From: Thermotoga sp. KOL6
GTDB lineage: Bacteria; Thermotogota; Thermotogae; Thermotogales; Thermotogaceae
DNA: 64,000 nt
Direction of reading: 5' to 3'
NCBI RefSeq assembly: GCF_002866025.1
Contig: NZ_LNDE01000001.1
Coordinates: forward strand, 496,001 to 560,000
The notes below the pieces were generated by a model. That model had not been told where the DNA came from. It worked only from the letters and a program-made list of their open reading frames with translations, and made no database searches. Shown here in pieces: positions 17,785 through 28,377 of this stretch. Positions within the stretch are counted from its first letter, which is position 1. Every line of letters begins with the position of its first letter. The position numbers were made by a program, and so were the translations under genes.

Positions 17785-19068
17785 TCAATACCTTGCTTTT
17801 TCTTTATCTATTAACTTCAGAAACTCTTCATTCGAGGAAGTTTCGGCGAGTTTGTTCAAAATCAGTGTCAGACCTTCCTCTTCCGTCATAGCAGAAAGCA
17901 TTCTACGAAGTAGCCAGACTTTCTTCAAGGTTTCTTCGTCCAAAAGCAATTCCTCTCTTCGTGTCCCAGAGAGTAGGAGATTGATAGCCGGAAATATTCT
18001 CTTGTTTGCAAGTTGTCTTGAAAGAACTAGTTCCATATTTCCTGTCCCTTTGAATTCTTCGAATATAACTTCATCCATTTTTGATCCTGTCTCTACTAAA
18101 GCAGTGGCTATGATCGTTAGGCTTCCCCCTTCTCGTGTGTTCCTAGCTGCTCCGAAGAATCTTTTCGGTTTATAGAGAGCAGCAGGATCCACTCCACCGG
18201 TTAGAAGTTTCCCACTCGGCGGTACCACAATATTGTAAACTCTTGCGAGCCTAGTCAAACTGTCTAGCAGAATAACAACATCGTAGTTGAATTCAACCAA
18301 GCGTTTTGCCATTTCAAGAGTCAATTCTGCTACCTTTACTTGTTTATCTGGAGGCATATCAAAGGGAGCGGCTATCACTATGGCATTGGTAGATTCCTTT
18401 ATGTCAGTTACTTCCTCGGGCCTTTCGTCGATAAGGAGGATTATCCTAATGGTATCTGGATGATTTTCCGCGATACCATTTGCAATCTCCTTCAATATAG
18501 TGGTCTTTCCCGCTTTAGGAGGAGCCACTATCATACCTCTTTGTCCTTTTCCTACGGGGGCAAAGAGATCTATTAACCTGGTGGAATATATTTTGGGATC
18601 AGTTTCGAGTACGAAACGTTCTCTAGGATAATCTGGAGTGAGATTGTCAAAATTCACTCTTTCGTTCGCTGTCTCAACTGGACGATAGTTTATCGCTTCA
18701 ATCTTTATCATAGCAAAGTATTTTTCGCCTTCTTTGGGCTTTCTTATAACTCCGGAAATGATATCTCCCGTGTTCAAATTGAATTTCCTAATTTGCGATG
18801 GAGATATGTATATATCGTCGTTGCTCGGAAGTAGGTTGTCTTCTATCCTTCGAAGAAAACCAAAACCCTCTGGATGTATTTCCAAAACACCTTCTCCGAA
18901 AAAATAACCGGTAGATTCTGTTTGCGCTTTTAGGATCGCAAAGATGAGATCTCTTTTTCTGAGAGAAGTATATCGCGGGATTCCGAGAGATTTTGCGATT
19001 TCATAGAGTTGTTTTATGTTCATAGACTCCAGCTCCGATATGCTTATAGTTTTCTGTTCTTCCGACAA
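17785..19068 (-). CDS. rho: Transcription termination factor Rho
   Basis: A hexameric RNA-dependent ATPase that terminates transcription. 427 residues: an N-terminal helical domain (SMNIKQLYEIAKSLGI), a cold-shock-like RNA-binding domain (GEGVLEIHPEGFGFLR), Walker A PPKAGKTT near 180, Walker B LLIDERPEEV and the LLDSLTRLAR and GGVDPAALYKPKRFFGAARN loops. TTG 19068 is preceded by GGGGGTGAA. The upstream 50 bases contain the rplQ terminator and a C/T-rich tract that could be a Rho-binding region. Confidence 0.95.
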   Translation of the reverse strand: MSEEQKTISISELESMNIKQLYEIAKSLGIPRYTSLRKRDLIFAILKAQTESTGYFFGEGVLEIHPEGFGFLRRIEDNLLPSNDDIYISPSQIRKFNLNTGDIISGVIRKPKEGEKYFAMIKIEAINYRPVETANERVNFDNLTPDYPRERFVLETDPKIYSTRLIDLFAPVGKGQRGMIVAPPKAGKTTILKEIANGIAENHPDTIRIILLIDERPEEVTDIKESTNAIVIAAPFDMPPDKQVKVAELTLEMAKRLVEFNYDVVILLDSLTRLARVYNIVVPPSGKLLTGGVDPAALYKPKRFFGAARNTREGGSLTIIATALVETGSKMDEVIFEEFKGTGNMELVLSRQLANKRIFPAINLLLSGTRREELLLDEETLKKVWLLRRMLSAMTEEEGLTLILNKLAETSSNEEFLKLIDKEKARY

Positions 19069-19087
19069 TTTTTCACCCCCTAGGATT

Positions 19088-19121
19088 ATCTGGAAAGAAA
19101 GGAAGGTGGGAAAGAAAAAGG
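19088..19121 (-). promoter_or_regulatory. G-poor pyrimidine tract in the rho leader
   Basis: On the minus strand this is an almost uninterrupted C/T stretch between the rplQ terminator and the rho ribosome site. Such unstructured C-rich RNA is what Rho loads on, so autoregulation of rho through it is possible. GATAAT just downstream could be a weak -10, but no -35 was found. Confidence 0.35.
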
Positions 19122-19151
19122 AGGCATCAGCCTTCCTGACTGGATGCCTCC
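19115..19151 (-). terminator. Intrinsic terminator after rplQ
   Basis: On the minus strand GGAGGCATC pairs with GATGCCTCC (9 bp, loop of 14), followed by TTTTTCTTT. The rplQ stop codon is inside the stem. It closes the long str-S10-spc-alpha run. Confidence 0.85.
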
Positions 19152-19522
19152 ACTAATTGAACAAGAGACATTTCAGCTGCGTCTCCCCTTCTAAAACCTA
19201 TCCTCAAAACTCTTACGTATCCGCCTTTCCTTCCAACATAGTTCTTCGCTATTTCATCCACCAACTTGTTCGTTAGTTTTCTACTGCCAAGCACAGAATT
19301 TATCTGCCTTCTCAAATGGACGCTTCTAGCTTTATCCTCAGTTGTAGCAGCTTCCACCGCCTTGCTGATAAGCTTGTCCATAAACGTTTTCAACGCCTTA
19401 GCCTTGGCCGTAGTGGTAACTATCGAACCGTGTTCAACAATCTCTCTAGATAGGTTTCTTAAAAGACTCTTCCTATGACTTCCGTACCTTCCAAGCTTAT
19501 GTTTTTTCATCCTATGTCTCAT
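19127..19522 (-). CDS. rplQ: 50S ribosomal protein L17 (bL17)
   Basis: 131 residues with [34 protein letters not shown] at the start (abridged by position 1-34) and [19 protein letters not shown] at the end, typical of L17. GGGGGAATG precedes the ATG. It is the last gene of the alpha operon, immediately after rpoA, and its stop is inside a terminator stem. Confidence 0.97.
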   Translation of the reverse strand: MRHRMKKHKLGRYGSHRKSLLRNLSREIVEHGSIVTTTAKAKALKTFMDKLISKAVEAATTEDKARSVHLRRQINSVLGSRKLTNKLVDEIAKNYVGRKGGYVRVLRIGFRRGDAAEMSLVQLVEASSQEG

Positions 19523-19525
19523 CGT

Positions 19526-20539
19526 TCATTCCCCCTTCCTGAGCTCCAATCCAAATTTCTCCTTCAACTTTTCTCTAACCTCATCGAGAGATTTCTGACC
19601 GAAATTTTTGATCTTTAAAAGATCTTCCTCCGTTTTACTCATCAGATCACCTATCGTTTCTATTTTTGCCCTTTTGAGACAGTTCAGAGATCTTACTGAA
19701 AGTTCGAGTTCATCGATTTTTTTGTTAAGAACATCAGAACCTTCTTTGGTTTCATGATCCTCGCTTTCAAAGGTTACAACACTTTCTTCTTCCTCTTCGG
19801 AAGTTATTATGTATTCTTCAGATATCTTCAATTCCGGAAGACCCTCCATGACTATTTTGAAATGATTTATCAGTATATCAGCCGCTTTGCGCAATGCTTC
19901 TTCTGGTTTTATGGATTTCTTCGTCCATATTTCGAGAATGAGTTTATCGTAATCCGTTCTCTTTCCCACTCTTACGTTCTCTGTTAGAAAATTCACTTTC
20001 ATAACGGGACTGAACACACCATCGATGGGTATCCACCCAACTTCTGGCCTCTCTTCCCTTTCAGAAACTGGAACGAAACCTTTACCAACCTCAGCGTAAA
20101 TTTCGAAGAAAAGATCGGCTTTCGAATTCAAAGTAGCTATGTGGAGATCAGGATTTGCTACTTCGATACCAGCAGGTGTTTTTATATCACCAGCAACTAG
20201 CTCTCCGGGCCCTTTCTTTTCCACTTCCATCTTCACCCTATCTTTGACAGTCACATTTACGCGAAACTGGATTTTCTTCAAATTCAAAATGATATCCAGT
20301 ATATCTTCTTTCACTCCTTCGATGTAATCGTATTCGTGATACTTCTCAGGCTTTATGAATCTTACTCCTACAATCGCAAGAGAAGGTATGGAAGAAAGAA
20401 GGACTCTTCTTAAAGCATTACCGATGGTTATAGCGTATCCTCTTTCAAGGGGAGAAAGCGAATATCTTGCATAATAGTAATCCCTTTCTTCTCGTTCCTC
20501 TTCCACTTTCAATCTTTTCGGCATCACGAATTCTATCAT
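19526..20539 (-). CDS. rpoA: RNA polymerase alpha subunit
   Basis: Scaffold subunit of RNA polymerase. 337 residues: the N-terminal dimerisation domain ([16 protein letters not shown], near 40) and, after an acidic linker, the C-terminal domain with [21 protein letters not shown] that contacts DNA and regulators. ATG 20539 is preferred, because GAGGTGAT is correctly spaced. The upstream GTG/ATG codons lie within that site and overlap the rpsD stop. Confidence 0.96.
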   Translation of the reverse strand: MIEFVMPKRLKVEEEREERDYYYARYSLSPLERGYAITIGNALRRVLLSSIPSLAIVGVRFIKPEKYHEYDYIEGVKEDILDIILNLKKIQFRVNVTVKDRVKMEVEKKGPGELVAGDIKTPAGIEVANPDLHIATLNSKADLFFEIYAEVGKGFVPVSEREERPEVGWIPIDGVFSPVMKVNFLTENVRVGKRTDYDKLILEIWTKKSIKPEEALRKAADILINHFKIVMEGLPELKISEEYIITSEEEEESVVTFESEDHETKEGSDVLNKKIDELELSVRSLNCLKRAKIETIGDLMSKTEEDLLKIKNFGQKSLDEVREKLKEKFGLELRKGE

Positions 20540-20544
20540 TCTCA

Positions 20545-21174
20545 TCACCTCGAGTAGAATTCGATAACGGTCTGTAGATCAACTGGAAGATCCGTGACTT
20601 CCTCGAGCTTAGGATATCTCAAGAAGATACCTTTGTAATTCTCGTAATCAACCTCTATCCAAGGAACTATATTCCTTTCTTTGTTGAATTCTATCGCTTT
20701 TTTGATCACTTCTAAGTCCCTGCTCTTTTCTCTCACCTCAATCACATCACTCGGTCTCAAAAGATAACTGGGTATATCTACTTTTTTACCGTTCACGAGA
20801 AAATGACCGTGGTTGACCAGTTGTCTTGCCTGCCTTCTGTTAACAGCAAAGCCCATTCTATAAACTACGTTGTCTAGTCTCGCTTCAAGGATCTGGATTA
20901 AATTTTCACGAGTATCACCTGCTTTTTTCATAGCTTTTTCAACATATCTCTCAAACTGCCTTTCTAGAATACCGTATATTCTCTTGACAGTTTGCTTTGC
21001 TCTGAGTTGGATTCCGTACTGAGTAAGCTTTCTCCTTCTCTGACCATGTTGACCGGGAGCGTACGGTCTTCTATCGAAAGGACATTTATCGGTGTAACAT
21101 CTTTCTCCTTTAAGGTAGAGCTTCATACCTTCTCTTCTACAAAGCTTACAGACGGGTCCTGTGTATCTCGCCAT
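20545..21174 (-). CDS. rpsD: 30S ribosomal protein S4 (uS4), zinc-type
   Basis: A primary 16S rRNA binder of 209 residues. It keeps the four N-terminal zinc-ligand cysteines (C9, C12, C26, C31) lost in many bacteria, followed by [14 protein letters not shown] and the S4 RNA-binding domain ([24 protein letters not shown] region). It is placed in the alpha operon between rpsK and rpoA, overlapping the rpoA leader. Confidence 0.97.
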   Translation of the reverse strand: MARYTGPVCKLCRREGMKLYLKGERCYTDKCPFDRRPYAPGQHGQRRRKLTQYGIQLRAKQTVKRIYGILERQFERYVEKAMKKAGDTRENLIQILEARLDNVVYRMGFAVNRRQARQLVNHGHFLVNGKKVDIPSYLLRPSDVIEVREKSRDLEVIKKAIEFNKERNIVPWIEVDYENYKGIFLRYPKLEEVTDLPVDLQTVIEFYSR

Positions 21175-21186
21175 CTTATTCCCTCC

Positions 21187-21579
21187 TCACACTCTTCTTC
21201 TCTTTTTAGGTCTACAGCCATTGAAAGGAATGGGGGTAACATCTTTTATCTGATTTATTTCAAGACCTGCTCCCTGCAAGGTTCTGATGGCAGGTTCTCT
21301 TCCTGGACCTGGCCCTTTGACAAGAACATCTACCCTTTTGATTCCCATCCTGAGCGCTTCCCTCGCTACTTTATCGGCAGCTAACTGGGCAGCGTATGGG
21401 GTACCCTTTCTGGTTCCTTCGAAACCAACCGTTCCCCCACTGGCCCAAGTTAGAGTGTTCCCGTCTTTGTCAGTAAGGGTTATTATGGTGTTGTTGAATG
21501 TGGATTTTATATGGACAACTCCATAATCAAAACTGAGTTTCTTTTGCTTTTTTTTGGTCGAAGATCTTTTCCTTGCCAT
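21187..21579 (-). CDS. rpsK: 30S ribosomal protein S11 (uS11)
   Basis: A platform protein of the small subunit, 130 residues. Core signatures are [47 protein letters not shown] and the C-terminal [24 protein letters not shown] precedes the ATG. The standard rpsM-rpsK-rpsD-rpoA order is kept. Confidence 0.97.
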   Translation of the reverse strand: MARKRSSTKKKQKKLSFDYGVVHIKSTFNNTIITLTDKDGNTLTWASGGTVGFEGTRKGTPYAAQLAADKVAREALRMGIKRVDVLVKGPGPGREPAIRTLQGAGLEINQIKDVTPIPFNGCRPKKRRRV

Positions 21580-21595
21580 TTATTTCCCTCCTTCG

Positions 21596-21970
21596 TCAAG
21601 ACTTCTTCTTGGTCTTTATTCTACTCGGTCTCGGTCCTTTCCTAGTTCTAGCATTGGAACGAGTTTTTTGCCCCCTAACGGGAAGCCCGAGTTTGTGTCT
21701 TATTCCCCGATAACAACCTATTTCTATGAGTCTTCTGATGTTTCTTTCGACTTCGCTTCTCAATTCACCTTCAACTTTGAAATGATCTTGGATGTACTTG
21801 GTAATCTTGCTTATCTCTTCGTCAGTGAGCTCTCCAACTTTTTTATCTGGGTTTATTCCCGTGTTTTTCAGAATCTCAAGAGATCTGCTTCTTCCGATTC
21901 CGTAAATATAAGTCAACGCAACCCAGACTTTTTTGTTGTTGGGAAGCTCGACACCTACGATACGAGCCAT
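21596..21970 (-). CDS. rpsM: 30S ribosomal protein S13 (uS13)
   Basis: A head protein bridging to the large subunit, 124 residues. It begins [24 protein letters not shown] (positions 1-24), has [10 protein letters not shown] and the basic C-terminal [15 protein letters not shown] that reaches tRNA. GGAGGG precedes the ATG. It follows rpmJ closely. Confidence 0.97.
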   Translation of the reverse strand: MARIVGVELPNNKKVWVALTYIYGIGRSRSLEILKNTGINPDKKVGELTDEEISKITKYIQDHFKVEGELRSEVERNIRRLIEIGCYRGIRHKLGLPVRGQKTRSNARTRKGPRPSRIKTKKKS

Positions 21971-21985
21971 TCATTTCCCTCCTTC

Positions 21986-22102
21986 TCAACCTTGCTTCTG
22001 ATTGTGTTTAGGGTTGACCTTGCAAACAATATACACTCTTTTCTTCCTTCTAATCACTTTGCAATGTTCACACCTTTTTTTCACAGAAGCTCTCACTTTC
22101 AT
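21986..22102 (-). CDS. rpmJ: 50S ribosomal protein L36 (bL36), zinc-type
   Basis: A 38-residue protein, read directly between infA and rpsM. It begins [15 protein letters not shown], contains the zinc ligands C11, C14, C27 and H33, and ends NQKQG. It is the zinc-binding form. The ATG has GGAGTG a few bases upstream. The infA-rpmJ-rpsM order is the standard bacterial one. Confidence 0.95.
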   Translation of the reverse strand: MKVRASVKKRCEHCKVIRRKKRVYIVCKVNPKHNQKQG

Positions 22103-22120
22103 ATTTTTTCACTCCTTTCG

Positions 22121-22345
22121 TTACTCTGGTTTCTTTCTATAAACGATTCGTCCTCGTGTAAGATCGTAAACAGACAACTCAACGATGACACGATCGCCAG
22201 GTACCAATCTTATGAAATGTTTTCTCATTTTTCCGGAAACATGTGCCAAAACCTTGTGACCATTGTCTAATTCTACTCTAAACATGGCGTTTGGTAAAGC
22301 CTCTATGATAGTTCCCTCCATTCTAATAACATCGTCTTTCCCCAT
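22121..22345 (-). CDS. infA: Translation initiation factor IF-1
   Basis: A 74-residue single OB-fold factor that covers the ribosomal A site during initiation. Signatures are [41 protein letters not shown] (abridged) and LTRGRIVYR. The ATG follows GAGGAGGGATG at the end of map. It sits between map and rpmJ as in most bacteria. Confidence 0.97.
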   Translation of the reverse strand: MGKDDVIRMEGTIIEALPNAMFRVELDNGHKVLAHVSGKMRKHFIRLVPGDRVIVELSVYDLTRGRIVYRKKPE

Positions 22346-22346
22346 T

Positions 22347-23099
22347 TCATCCCTCCTCGGTCAGTATAACCGCTCCATCTTCTGCTATCAAGATGGTATG
22401 TTCGAAATGAGCACATCTCGAACCATCTATTGTCACCGCCGTCCATCCATCATCTTTCACAACAACTCTCCAATCTCCTTCACTCACCATCGGTTCTATG
22501 GCCAAAGTCATTCCCTTCCGCAAGACTATTCCCGTTCCTGGTGTACCATAGTTTGGTACTTGGGGTTCTTCATGGAGTTCTCTTCCTATTCCATGACCAA
22601 CGTAATCTCTGATCACATCGAAACCAGCAGATTCAACAAACTCTTGAATACAGTACGATAAATCCCCAAGTCTGATACCTGGTTTCACAGTTTCTATGGC
22701 CTTTTCAAGAGCTTTTTTCGTAACTTCCACCAGCTTTTGGCCTCTTTCGTCGGTTTCACCAACCACATAAGTAACCGCTGCATCCCCATAGAAACCTTGG
22801 TATACCGCTCCGGTGTCTATCGATACGATATCTCCCTCTTTGAAAATTTTTTCCTTCAAGGGTAAACCATGGACCACTTCCTCGTTGACGGAAACACATG
22901 TTGCATACCCGTAACCATTGTAACCTTTGAAAGCTGGTTTTACACCCAATCTCTTGAAAACGTCCAATACTAATCTTTCCACATCCCATGCACTCTTTCC
23001 CGGGACAACCACTTTCTTGGCTTCTTTCAAAGCAATCGCTACAGCCCTCCCAGCACGCTTCATTTTCTCGATCTCCGAAGGAGTCTTAATTCTTATCAT
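22347..23099 (-). CDS. map: Methionine aminopeptidase, type I
   Basis: Removes N-terminal methionine from new proteins. 250 residues with the five metal ligands of the family: D in [11 protein letters not shown] in GDAAVTYV, H in [13 protein letters not shown] in AIEPMV and E in [11 protein letters not shown] 23099 overlaps the adk stop. It is in the usual adk-map-infA block. Confidence 0.96.
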   Translation of the reverse strand: MIRIKTPSEIEKMKRAGRAVAIALKEAKKVVVPGKSAWDVERLVLDVFKRLGVKPAFKGYNGYGYATCVSVNEEVVHGLPLKEKIFKEGDIVSIDTGAVYQGFYGDAAVTYVVGETDERGQKLVEVTKKALEKAIETVKPGIRLGDLSYCIQEFVESAGFDVIRDYVGHGIGRELHEEPQVPNYGTPGTGIVLRKGMTLAIEPMVSEGDWRVVVKDDGWTAVTIDGSRCAHFEHTILIAEDGAVILTEEG

Positions 23100-23758
23100 T
23101 TACCACTCCACCTTATTATTTCGAGAACTTTTGACACTACGTTATCGATCCCTATGGTACCATCTACCCTTTTGAGCAACCCTTTGTTCTCATAGTATTC
23201 TATCACTGGCTCTGTTTTTTCGAGGTAAACTTTGTATCTGTGTCTGACAGTTTCCTCTTTATCATCGTCTCTTTGAATGAGCTTGACTTTACAATCGTCA
23301 CACAACTCATCTTCTTTTGGCGGGAGAGAGAGCAAATTGTAAATCCTTCCACATTTCGGACATATTCTTCTCGATGTAAGCCTTTGGACAACCACCTCTT
23401 CTGGTACTTCAAAGAGAATAGCAGCAGTGATCTTCTTTTCTTGAGAGTCCAGAAAATCTTCCAGAAACTGTGCTTGAGCTACAGTTCTGGGATAGCCATC
23501 AAGAATGAATCCTTTCTCACAATCCTTTTCTGAGAGCCTTCTCTTAACCACCTCGTTAACCAACTCGTCAGGTACAAGTTCCCCTCTCTCCATAATTTCT
23601 TTTATTTTCTTTCCAAGCTCATCGTTCTCCTTCTTCACAATCTCCCTGAAGATGTCCCCGGTTGATATATGGGGAATGCCAGTAATCTCCTGAATTCTCT
23701 TTGCATAAGTTCCTTTTCCTGCGCCCGGAGGTCCTAAAAAGACCAAGTAAGCCATCAT
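23096..23758 (-). CDS. adk: Adenylate kinase with zinc-type lid
   Basis: Interconverts AMP + ATP and 2 ADP. 220 residues: a P-loop GPPGAGKGT (9-17), [22 protein letters not shown], and a long lid carrying CPKCGR and CDDC, four cysteines that bind structural zinc. This is typical of thermophilic and Gram-positive forms. It overlaps both secY and map by 4 bases, so translation is coupled through the block. Confidence 0.97.
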   Translation of the reverse strand: MMAYLVFLGPPGAGKGTYAKRIQEITGIPHISTGDIFREIVKKENDELGKKIKEIMERGELVPDELVNEVVKRRLSEKDCEKGFILDGYPRTVAQAQFLEDFLDSQEKKITAAILFEVPEEVVVQRLTSRRICPKCGRIYNLLSLPPKEDELCDDCKVKLIQRDDDKEETVRHRYKVYLEKTEPVIEYYENKGLLKRVDGTIGIDNVVSKVLEIIRWSGK

Positions 23759-25050
23759 CTTCTCCCCCTTATTCTACCCTTCTTGATAAAACCTTCGTAA
23801 TGTCTCATAACCATATGCGTTTCCATTTGCTGGATGATGTCGAGGGCAACACCAACCGCAATCAAGGCAGACGTTCCGCCTATCCATACATTCACCTTTA
23901 TAGCTCCCTGAACAAGATACGGCAAAAGAGCTATTATAACTAAGAACACGGCTCCTATGAAGGTAACTCTGTTCAAAACCCTGTGGAGATACTGTTCGGT
24001 GGGTCTTCCAGGCCTCAAACCAGGAATGTATCCTCCGTATTTTTGTATATTCCCAGAAATTTCCTTTGGATCGAAAATCACAACACTGTAGAAATACGTA
24101 AAGAAGAAGACAAGAAGACCGTAAATGAGAAGATAGAGGAAACTCCCTGCTCTGAAAAGATTTTTCAAAGTCTCGTTGTTAGTCATAGAAGCTATCGCTG
24201 AAGGAATGGAAACAATAGCACTTGCGAAAATAATAGGAATCACACCACCTTGATTGACCTTTATCGGAAGATAGGTACTAGCTCCCCCATAGACTCTCCT
24301 TCCAGAAACTCTTCTGGCGTATTGAATAGTAATCCTTCTCTCGGCTTGTTGAACGAGTATGATCCCGAACACAGTAATGAGGGCTATTGCTATCAGGAAT
24401 ATCCACTCGATTATGTTAAGTCCTCCAAGGTAAGCTCTCCTGACGTAACTCGGATATCTCGCCACTATCCCAGCAAAAATCAAGACGGAGATCCCGTTTC
24501 CTATACCCTTCTCTGTAATCCTTTCACCAAGCCAAAGTAGGAACATCGTACCTGCGAGCATGGATATGGTAGAGAGTATAGTGAATTGAAGCGGTGTAAC
24601 ACCGAGCGCCACCATGTCTGGATTCGATCTTGCCAAAGAAAAAGAAATGAAAAAAGCTTGGAAACCACCTATCAAAAGAGTGAGACGTCTTGTGTACATT
24701 GCAAACTTCTTTCTTCCTTCTTCACCTTCTCTGAGCATTTCTTTCAAAGAAGGCATAACAGAGGCGAGAAGTTGCAAAATAATGGACGCTGTGATGTAAG
24801 GAGTAACACTCATGGTAAAAACAGAGAAACGACTCAGAGCACCTCCAGTGAAAACATCGTAAAAACTCAAAATACCTGCAACACCGGCCGTCTCAGCTAT
24901 TTTTTTGAAAATTTCCCCCCATGCTTCCAAATTCAAACCAGGAACGGGGATATAGATCCCCATCCTGAAAACGATCAACGCAAGAAAGGTAAAGATGATC
25001 CTACTCCTCAACTCCGGAATTTTAAAAGCATTTCTCAAAGCTTGCCACAT
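23755..25050 (-). CDS. secY: Preprotein translocase subunit SecY
   Basis: The ten-helix channel of the Sec translocon. 431 residues with the N-terminal [22 protein letters not shown] (abridged by position 17-38), the plug region [35 protein letters not shown] and the cytoplasmic loop [10 protein letters not shown]. It follows rplO by one base and precedes adk, the classical spc operon position. Confidence 0.97.
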   Translation of the reverse strand: MWQALRNAFKIPELRSRIIFTFLALIVFRMGIYIPVPGLNLEAWGEIFKKIAETAGVAGILSFYDVFTGGALSRFSVFTMSVTPYITASIILQLLASVMPSLKEMLREGEEGRKKFAMYTRRLTLLIGGFQAFFISFSLARSNPDMVALGVTPLQFTILSTISMLAGTMFLLWLGERITEKGIGNGISVLIFAGIVARYPSYVRRAYLGGLNIIEWIFLIAIALITVFGIILVQQAERRITIQYARRVSGRRVYGGASTYLPIKVNQGGVIPIIFASAIVSIPSAIASMTNNETLKNLFRAGSFLYLLIYGLLVFFFTYFYSVVIFDPKEISGNIQKYGGYIPGLRPGRPTEQYLHRVLNRVTFIGAVFLVIIALLPYLVQGAIKVNVWIGGTSALIAVGVALDIIQQMETHMVMRHYEGFIKKGRIRGRR

Positions 25051-25051
25051 T

Positions 25052-25495
25052 TTATATCACCTCAGCCTTACCACCGGCACTTTCTATCTTCTCTATAGCG
25101 CTTTTGCTGAAAGCGTGTGCCTTAACGATCAGTGGCTTGGTTATTTCTCCATCGCCGAGAATTTTTATCCCATCCTTCACGTCTTTCACAATCTTTCTTT
25201 CGATGAGTTTTTCGGGAGTAACTTCTTCGTTTGCCTCAAACTTTTCCTCAAGAACTCCTACGTTCACCACAGCATAGACTTTCTTGTTTATATTCTTGAA
25301 CCCCCTCTTTGGAAGCCTTCTTTGAAGAGGTGTCTGTCCACCTTCAAACCAGAGGTGAACTTTCCCCGTTCCTCTCGCTTTTTGGCCTTTATGCCCTTTT
25401 CCACTGGTCTTTCCATGGCCAGAACCCGGACCCCTTCCTACTCTTTTTCTCTTTTTCATCGCACCAGGAGTTGGTTTCAAATCTTCAAGTCTCAT
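25052..25495 (-). CDS. rplO: 50S ribosomal protein L15 (uL15)
   Basis: A late-assembly large-subunit protein, 147 residues. It starts [21 protein letters not shown] and has a glycine-rich N-terminal extension ([20 protein letters not shown]) and the [17 protein letters not shown] motif. ATG 25495 overlaps the rpmD stop. Confidence 0.97.
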   Translation of the reverse strand: MRLEDLKPTPGAMKKRKRVGRGPGSGHGKTSGKGHKGQKARGTGKVHLWFEGGQTPLQRRLPKRGFKNINKKVYAVVNVGVLEEKFEANEEVTPEKLIERKIVKDVKDGIKILGDGEITKPLIVKAHAFSKSAIEKIESAGGKAEVI

Positions 25496-25695
25496 GCATC
25501 ACTACCTCCTTCCTCGATTTCTTCCACTTCTAGAAGGTGCCTCACTTTTCTAATCATGCCTCTGATTTGAGGAGCATCATCTTTTATCACCACTTGATTA
25601 AGCTTCCTGAGTCCGAGCCTTTTTACTGTGTCTTTCTGATCCCATGAATAACCGATAGGACTTTTGACAAGTTTTATTCTCAATTTTTTAGGCAT
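25492..25695 (-). CDS. rpmD: 50S ribosomal protein L30 (uL30)
   Basis: 67 residues. [21 protein letters not shown] and [21 protein letters not shown] identify bacterial L30, here with a few extra C-terminal acidic residues. ATG 25695 overlaps the rpsE stop and has GGAGGGAG upstream. The longer frame to 25731 lies within rpsE. Confidence 0.96.
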   Translation of the reverse strand: MPKKLRIKLVKSPIGYSWDQKDTVKRLGLRKLNQVVIKDDAPQIRGMIRKVRHLLEVEEIEEGGSDA

Positions 25696-26224
25696 TATTC
25701 TCCCTCCTCGTTCCTTTGTACACTTCTTCAACTGTTATGTCTCTGAGCTTTGCAACTTTTTTCGGATCGAGGAGTTCTTTCAGACCATTCATCGTTGCCA
25801 AGGCAAGATTCAACGGATTGGTGGAGCCGAGTGCCTTGGTGAGAATGTTGTGTATTCCAGCGAGTTCCACAACCGCACGAACTGTTCCACCTGCGATGAT
25901 ACCGGTACCTGGAGCAGCCGGTTTCAAGAGAACTTTCGAGGCATCCTGTCTCCCTATGACTTCGTGTGGAATCGTACCGTTGATCACAGGAACTTCTATC
26001 ACATTTCTCTTCGCTGCTGCAATAGCCTTCCTGATAGCTTCTGGAACTTCTCTGGCCTTTCCTATTCCCAAACCAACTTTACCATTCTTGTTTCCAACTA
26101 TGGCAACTACCCTGAAACTGAGATTCTTTCCACCTTTCGTAACTTTGGAGGTTCTTCTGATCTCTATTATCTTTTCTTCGAACTCTTCGTATTGAATTTC
26201 CTTCATCACTCCCTGTGTTTCCAC
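25688..26224 (-). CDS. rpsE: 30S ribosomal protein S5 (uS5)
   Basis: A 178-residue decoding-fidelity protein: the double-stranded RNA-binding-like N-domain ([21 protein letters not shown], abridged by position 38-58) and the C-domain [16 protein letters not shown]. Start GTG 26224 with AGGAGGGTGG upstream, matching the recalled Thermotoga N-terminus METQGVMKE. It is between rplR and rpmD. Confidence 0.96.
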   Translation of the reverse strand: METQGVMKEIQYEEFEEKIIEIRRTSKVTKGGKNLSFRVVAIVGNKNGKVGLGIGKAREVPEAIRKAIAAAKRNVIEVPVINGTIPHEVIGRQDASKVLLKPAAPGTGIIAGGTVRAVVELAGIHNILTKALGSTNPLNLALATMNGLKELLDPKKVAKLRDITVEEVYKGTRRENNA

Positions 26225-26238
26225 AGTACCACCCTCCT

Positions 26239-26607
26239 TTAAAATTCAAGTCCGGCTTCTCTAGCACCATCCGCCAAGGCTTTGACTCTTCCGTGGTACT
26301 TGTAACCTCCTCGATCGAAAACAACTTTTTTAATTCCCTTTTCTAGAGCCCTTTTTCCGATAAGAAGTCCTACTTCTTTTGCAGCTTCAACGTTCCAGGT
26401 TTTCTGAAGTTTCTCTCTCAGCTCAGGATCCAGTGTAGAAGCAGAAACGAGAGTGTGGCCTACGGTATCATCTATAATCTGGGCGTATATATGCTTATTG
26501 CTTCTGAACACACAGAGCCTTGGTCTTTCGGGCGTACCGAAAACTTTCTTTCTTACTCTTCTGTGCCTTCTGAGTCTCCTTACATTCTTCGACTCCTTCT
26601 TTATCAT
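26239..26607 (-). CDS. rplR: 50S ribosomal protein L18 (uL18)
   Basis: A 5S rRNA-binding protein of 122 residues. [20 protein letters not shown] (abridged), [32 protein letters not shown] and the C-terminal [11 protein letters not shown] are typical. It lies in the rplF-rplR-rpsE order. Confidence 0.97.
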   Translation of the reverse strand: MIKKESKNVRRLRRHRRVRKKVFGTPERPRLCVFRSNKHIYAQIIDDTVGHTLVSASTLDPELREKLQKTWNVEAAKEVGLLIGKRALEKGIKKVVFDRGGYKYHGRVKALADGAREAGLEF

Positions 26608-26621
26608 ACAACAAACCCCCT

Positions 26622-27176
26622 TTATGCTTTCTTGCCTTCTTTCTGCCTCACCATTTCACCAACGTATCTTATACCCTTACCGGTGTACACATTAGGCGGC
26701 CTGAACGCCCTTATCTCGGCTGCCACTTGACCTACTCTTTGCTTATCGATACCAGAAACAACTATTCTGTTCGGTGCAGGCACTTCTATTCTCACATCAC
26801 TTGGAATTTGGTAAACGACGGGGTGAGCGTATCCTAAATTCATCACAACGGTATTACCTTGTAATTGAGCCCTGTAGCCTATTCCCACTATCTCGAGTTC
26901 CTTTTTGTAACCTTCCGTAACACCTATTATCATATTTCTGATTAGTGACCAGTAGGTCCCTTGAAACATCCTTATCTTGCGCCAATCAGACTTCCTTCTG
27001 ACCATTTCTTCATTGGGTTTCACCCAAACTTTTTCGTCTTCAACTACAACCTTCACGTAAGGAAGGAAATCCTGACTGAGTTCTCCTTTGGGCCCTTTGA
27101 CTTTAACAATATTGTTCTGTACTTCAACCGATACACCCTGAGGTATATCTATAGGCTTCTTTGCGAGTCGGGACAT
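26622..27176 (-). CDS. rplF: 50S ribosomal protein L6 (uL6)
   Basis: 184 residues forming two related alpha/beta repeats near the elongation-factor site. It starts [28 protein letters not shown] and the C-terminal [15 protein letters not shown] signature are present. It follows rpsH in the spc order. Confidence 0.97.
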   Translation of the reverse strand: MSRLAKKPIDIPQGVSVEVQNNIVKVKGPKGELSQDFLPYVKVVVEDEKVWVKPNEEMVRRKSDWRKIRMFQGTYWSLIRNMIIGVTEGYKKELEIVGIGYRAQLQGNTVVMNLGYAHPVVYQIPSDVRIEVPAPNRIVVSGIDKQRVGQVAAEIRAFRPPNVYTGKGIRYVGEMVRQKEGKKA

Positions 27177-27189
27177 TCATGACACCTCC

Positions 27190-27594
27190 TCACCAAACGT
27201 ATGCAATTACTTCTCCACCGACTCCAAGCTGACGTGCTTCTTTGTCCGTGAGAACTCCCTTTGAAGTGGTCAATATGGCTATTCCTAAACCATTTTTCAC
27301 TTTAGGAATATTGTCCTTATCGACGTAAACCCTTCTACCTGCATGAGAGACTCTGACTATTCCATGAATAACTCTTTCCCTATTTTTTCTCCCACCTTTG
27401 TATTTAAGATAAATCCTCAATATCCCCTGCTTCCCGTCTTCGATGTATTTGTAGTCAGCAATGAATCCTTCCCTCTTCAAAATCTCACAAATTTTCTTCT
27501 TAAGATTGGAGGCAGGTACATCCGTGTATTCTTTGAAAACCATATTGGCATTCCTGATTCTTGTTAGCATATCGGCAATTGGATCACTCCACAC
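27190..27594 (-). CDS. rpsH: 30S ribosomal protein S8 (uS8)
   Basis: A primary 16S binder and, in E. coli, the spc operon repressor. 134 residues with [18 protein letters not shown] and the C-terminal [20 protein letters not shown] (abridged). GTG 27594 follows GGGAGG with 8 bases. The nearby ATG is out of frame. Confidence 0.97.
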   Translation of the reverse strand: MWSDPIADMLTRIRNANMVFKEYTDVPASNLKKKICEILKREGFIADYKYIEDGKQGILRIYLKYKGGRKNRERVIHGIVRVSHAGRRVYVDKDNIPKVKNGLGIAILTTSKGVLTDKEARQLGVGGEVIAYVW

Positions 27595-27609
27595 AGTAAC
27601 ATCCCTCCC

Positions 27610-27795
27610 TTACCAGCTTGCCTTCCGGACACCGGGGAGCTTCCCTTCCAAGGCGAGCTTCCTAAAACAAACTCTACAGAGTCCGAATTCTCGATAAACT
27701 GCTCTAGGACGTCCACAAATGTGGCACCTTGTATATTCGCGAACCTTATACTTTTTCGGTTTTTTCCATCTCTCTATCATTGCTTTTTTAGCCAT
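27610..27795 (-). CDS. rpsN: 30S ribosomal protein S14, zinc (type Z) form
   Basis: 61 residues, the short zinc-binding form with ligands C24, C27, C40 and C43 (CHICGRP ... GLCRVCF) and the C-terminal LPGVRKASW. Only this zinc form is seen here. It lies between rplE and rpsH as usual. Confidence 0.97.
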   Translation of the reverse strand: MAKKAMIERWKKPKKYKVREYTRCHICGRPRAVYREFGLCRVCFRKLALEGKLPGVRKASW

Positions 27796-27809
27796 TCATC
27801 TCACCTCCA

Positions 27810-28364
27810 TTATCCTCTTTTAAAAGGCATCCCAAACAACTCAAGGAGTCTTTTGGCTTCTTGATCCGTTTTCGCCGTTGTGACTATAGTTATATCCATA
27901 CCCTGTATTCTCCTGACTTCATCGGGGCTCAATTCAGGGAAGACCAATTGTTCAGACAGACCAAAAGAATAATTTCCTCTTCCGTCAAAAGAGTTTGGAT
28001 CGAGACCCCTGAAGTCTCTCACTTTTGGCAGAACGATGTTTATAAGTTTGTAAAGGAAGTTGTACATCCTCGCTCCTCTGAGCGTGACCTTGACGCCGAT
28101 TGGCATCCCCTTTCTTATCTTGAAGTTGGAAATACTTTTCCTCGCTCTTGTAATAACTGGCTTCTGCCCGGTTATTTTTGCGAGTTCATTCGCATGTTTC
28201 TCAATAAGATCGTAATTTCTTGCACCTTCACCAATTCCCATGTTCACAACTATCTTGACCAGTTTCGGAACTTGATGAATATTTTTGTAGTTGAACTCTT
28301 TCATAAGAGTAGGCACGATTTCTTTTTCATACTGTTCCTTCAGAGGAACGTATTCATATCTCAT
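27810..28364 (-). CDS. rplE: 50S ribosomal protein L5 (uL5)
   Basis: A 5S rRNA-binding protein of 184 residues that contacts the P-site t[36 protein letters not shown] and [18 protein letters not shown] are diagnostic. ATG 28364 ([10 protein letters not shown]) follows GGGAGGAAT. The frame to 28403 overlaps rplX. Confidence 0.97.
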   Translation of the reverse strand: MRYEYVPLKEQYEKEIVPTLMKEFNYKNIHQVPKLVKIVVNMGIGEGARNYDLIEKHANELAKITGQKPVITRARKSISNFKIRKGMPIGVKVTLRGARMYNFLYKLINIVLPKVRDFRGLDPNSFDGRGNYSFGLSEQLVFPELSPDEVRRIQGMDITIVTTAKTDQEAKRLLELFGMPFKRG

Positions 28365-28377
28365 ACCGATTCCTCCC

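Noticed and set aside
21554-22270. 238-codon plus-strand frame opposite rpsM/rpmJ/infA
   Set aside because: Shadow of known genes; the translation has no recognisable domain.
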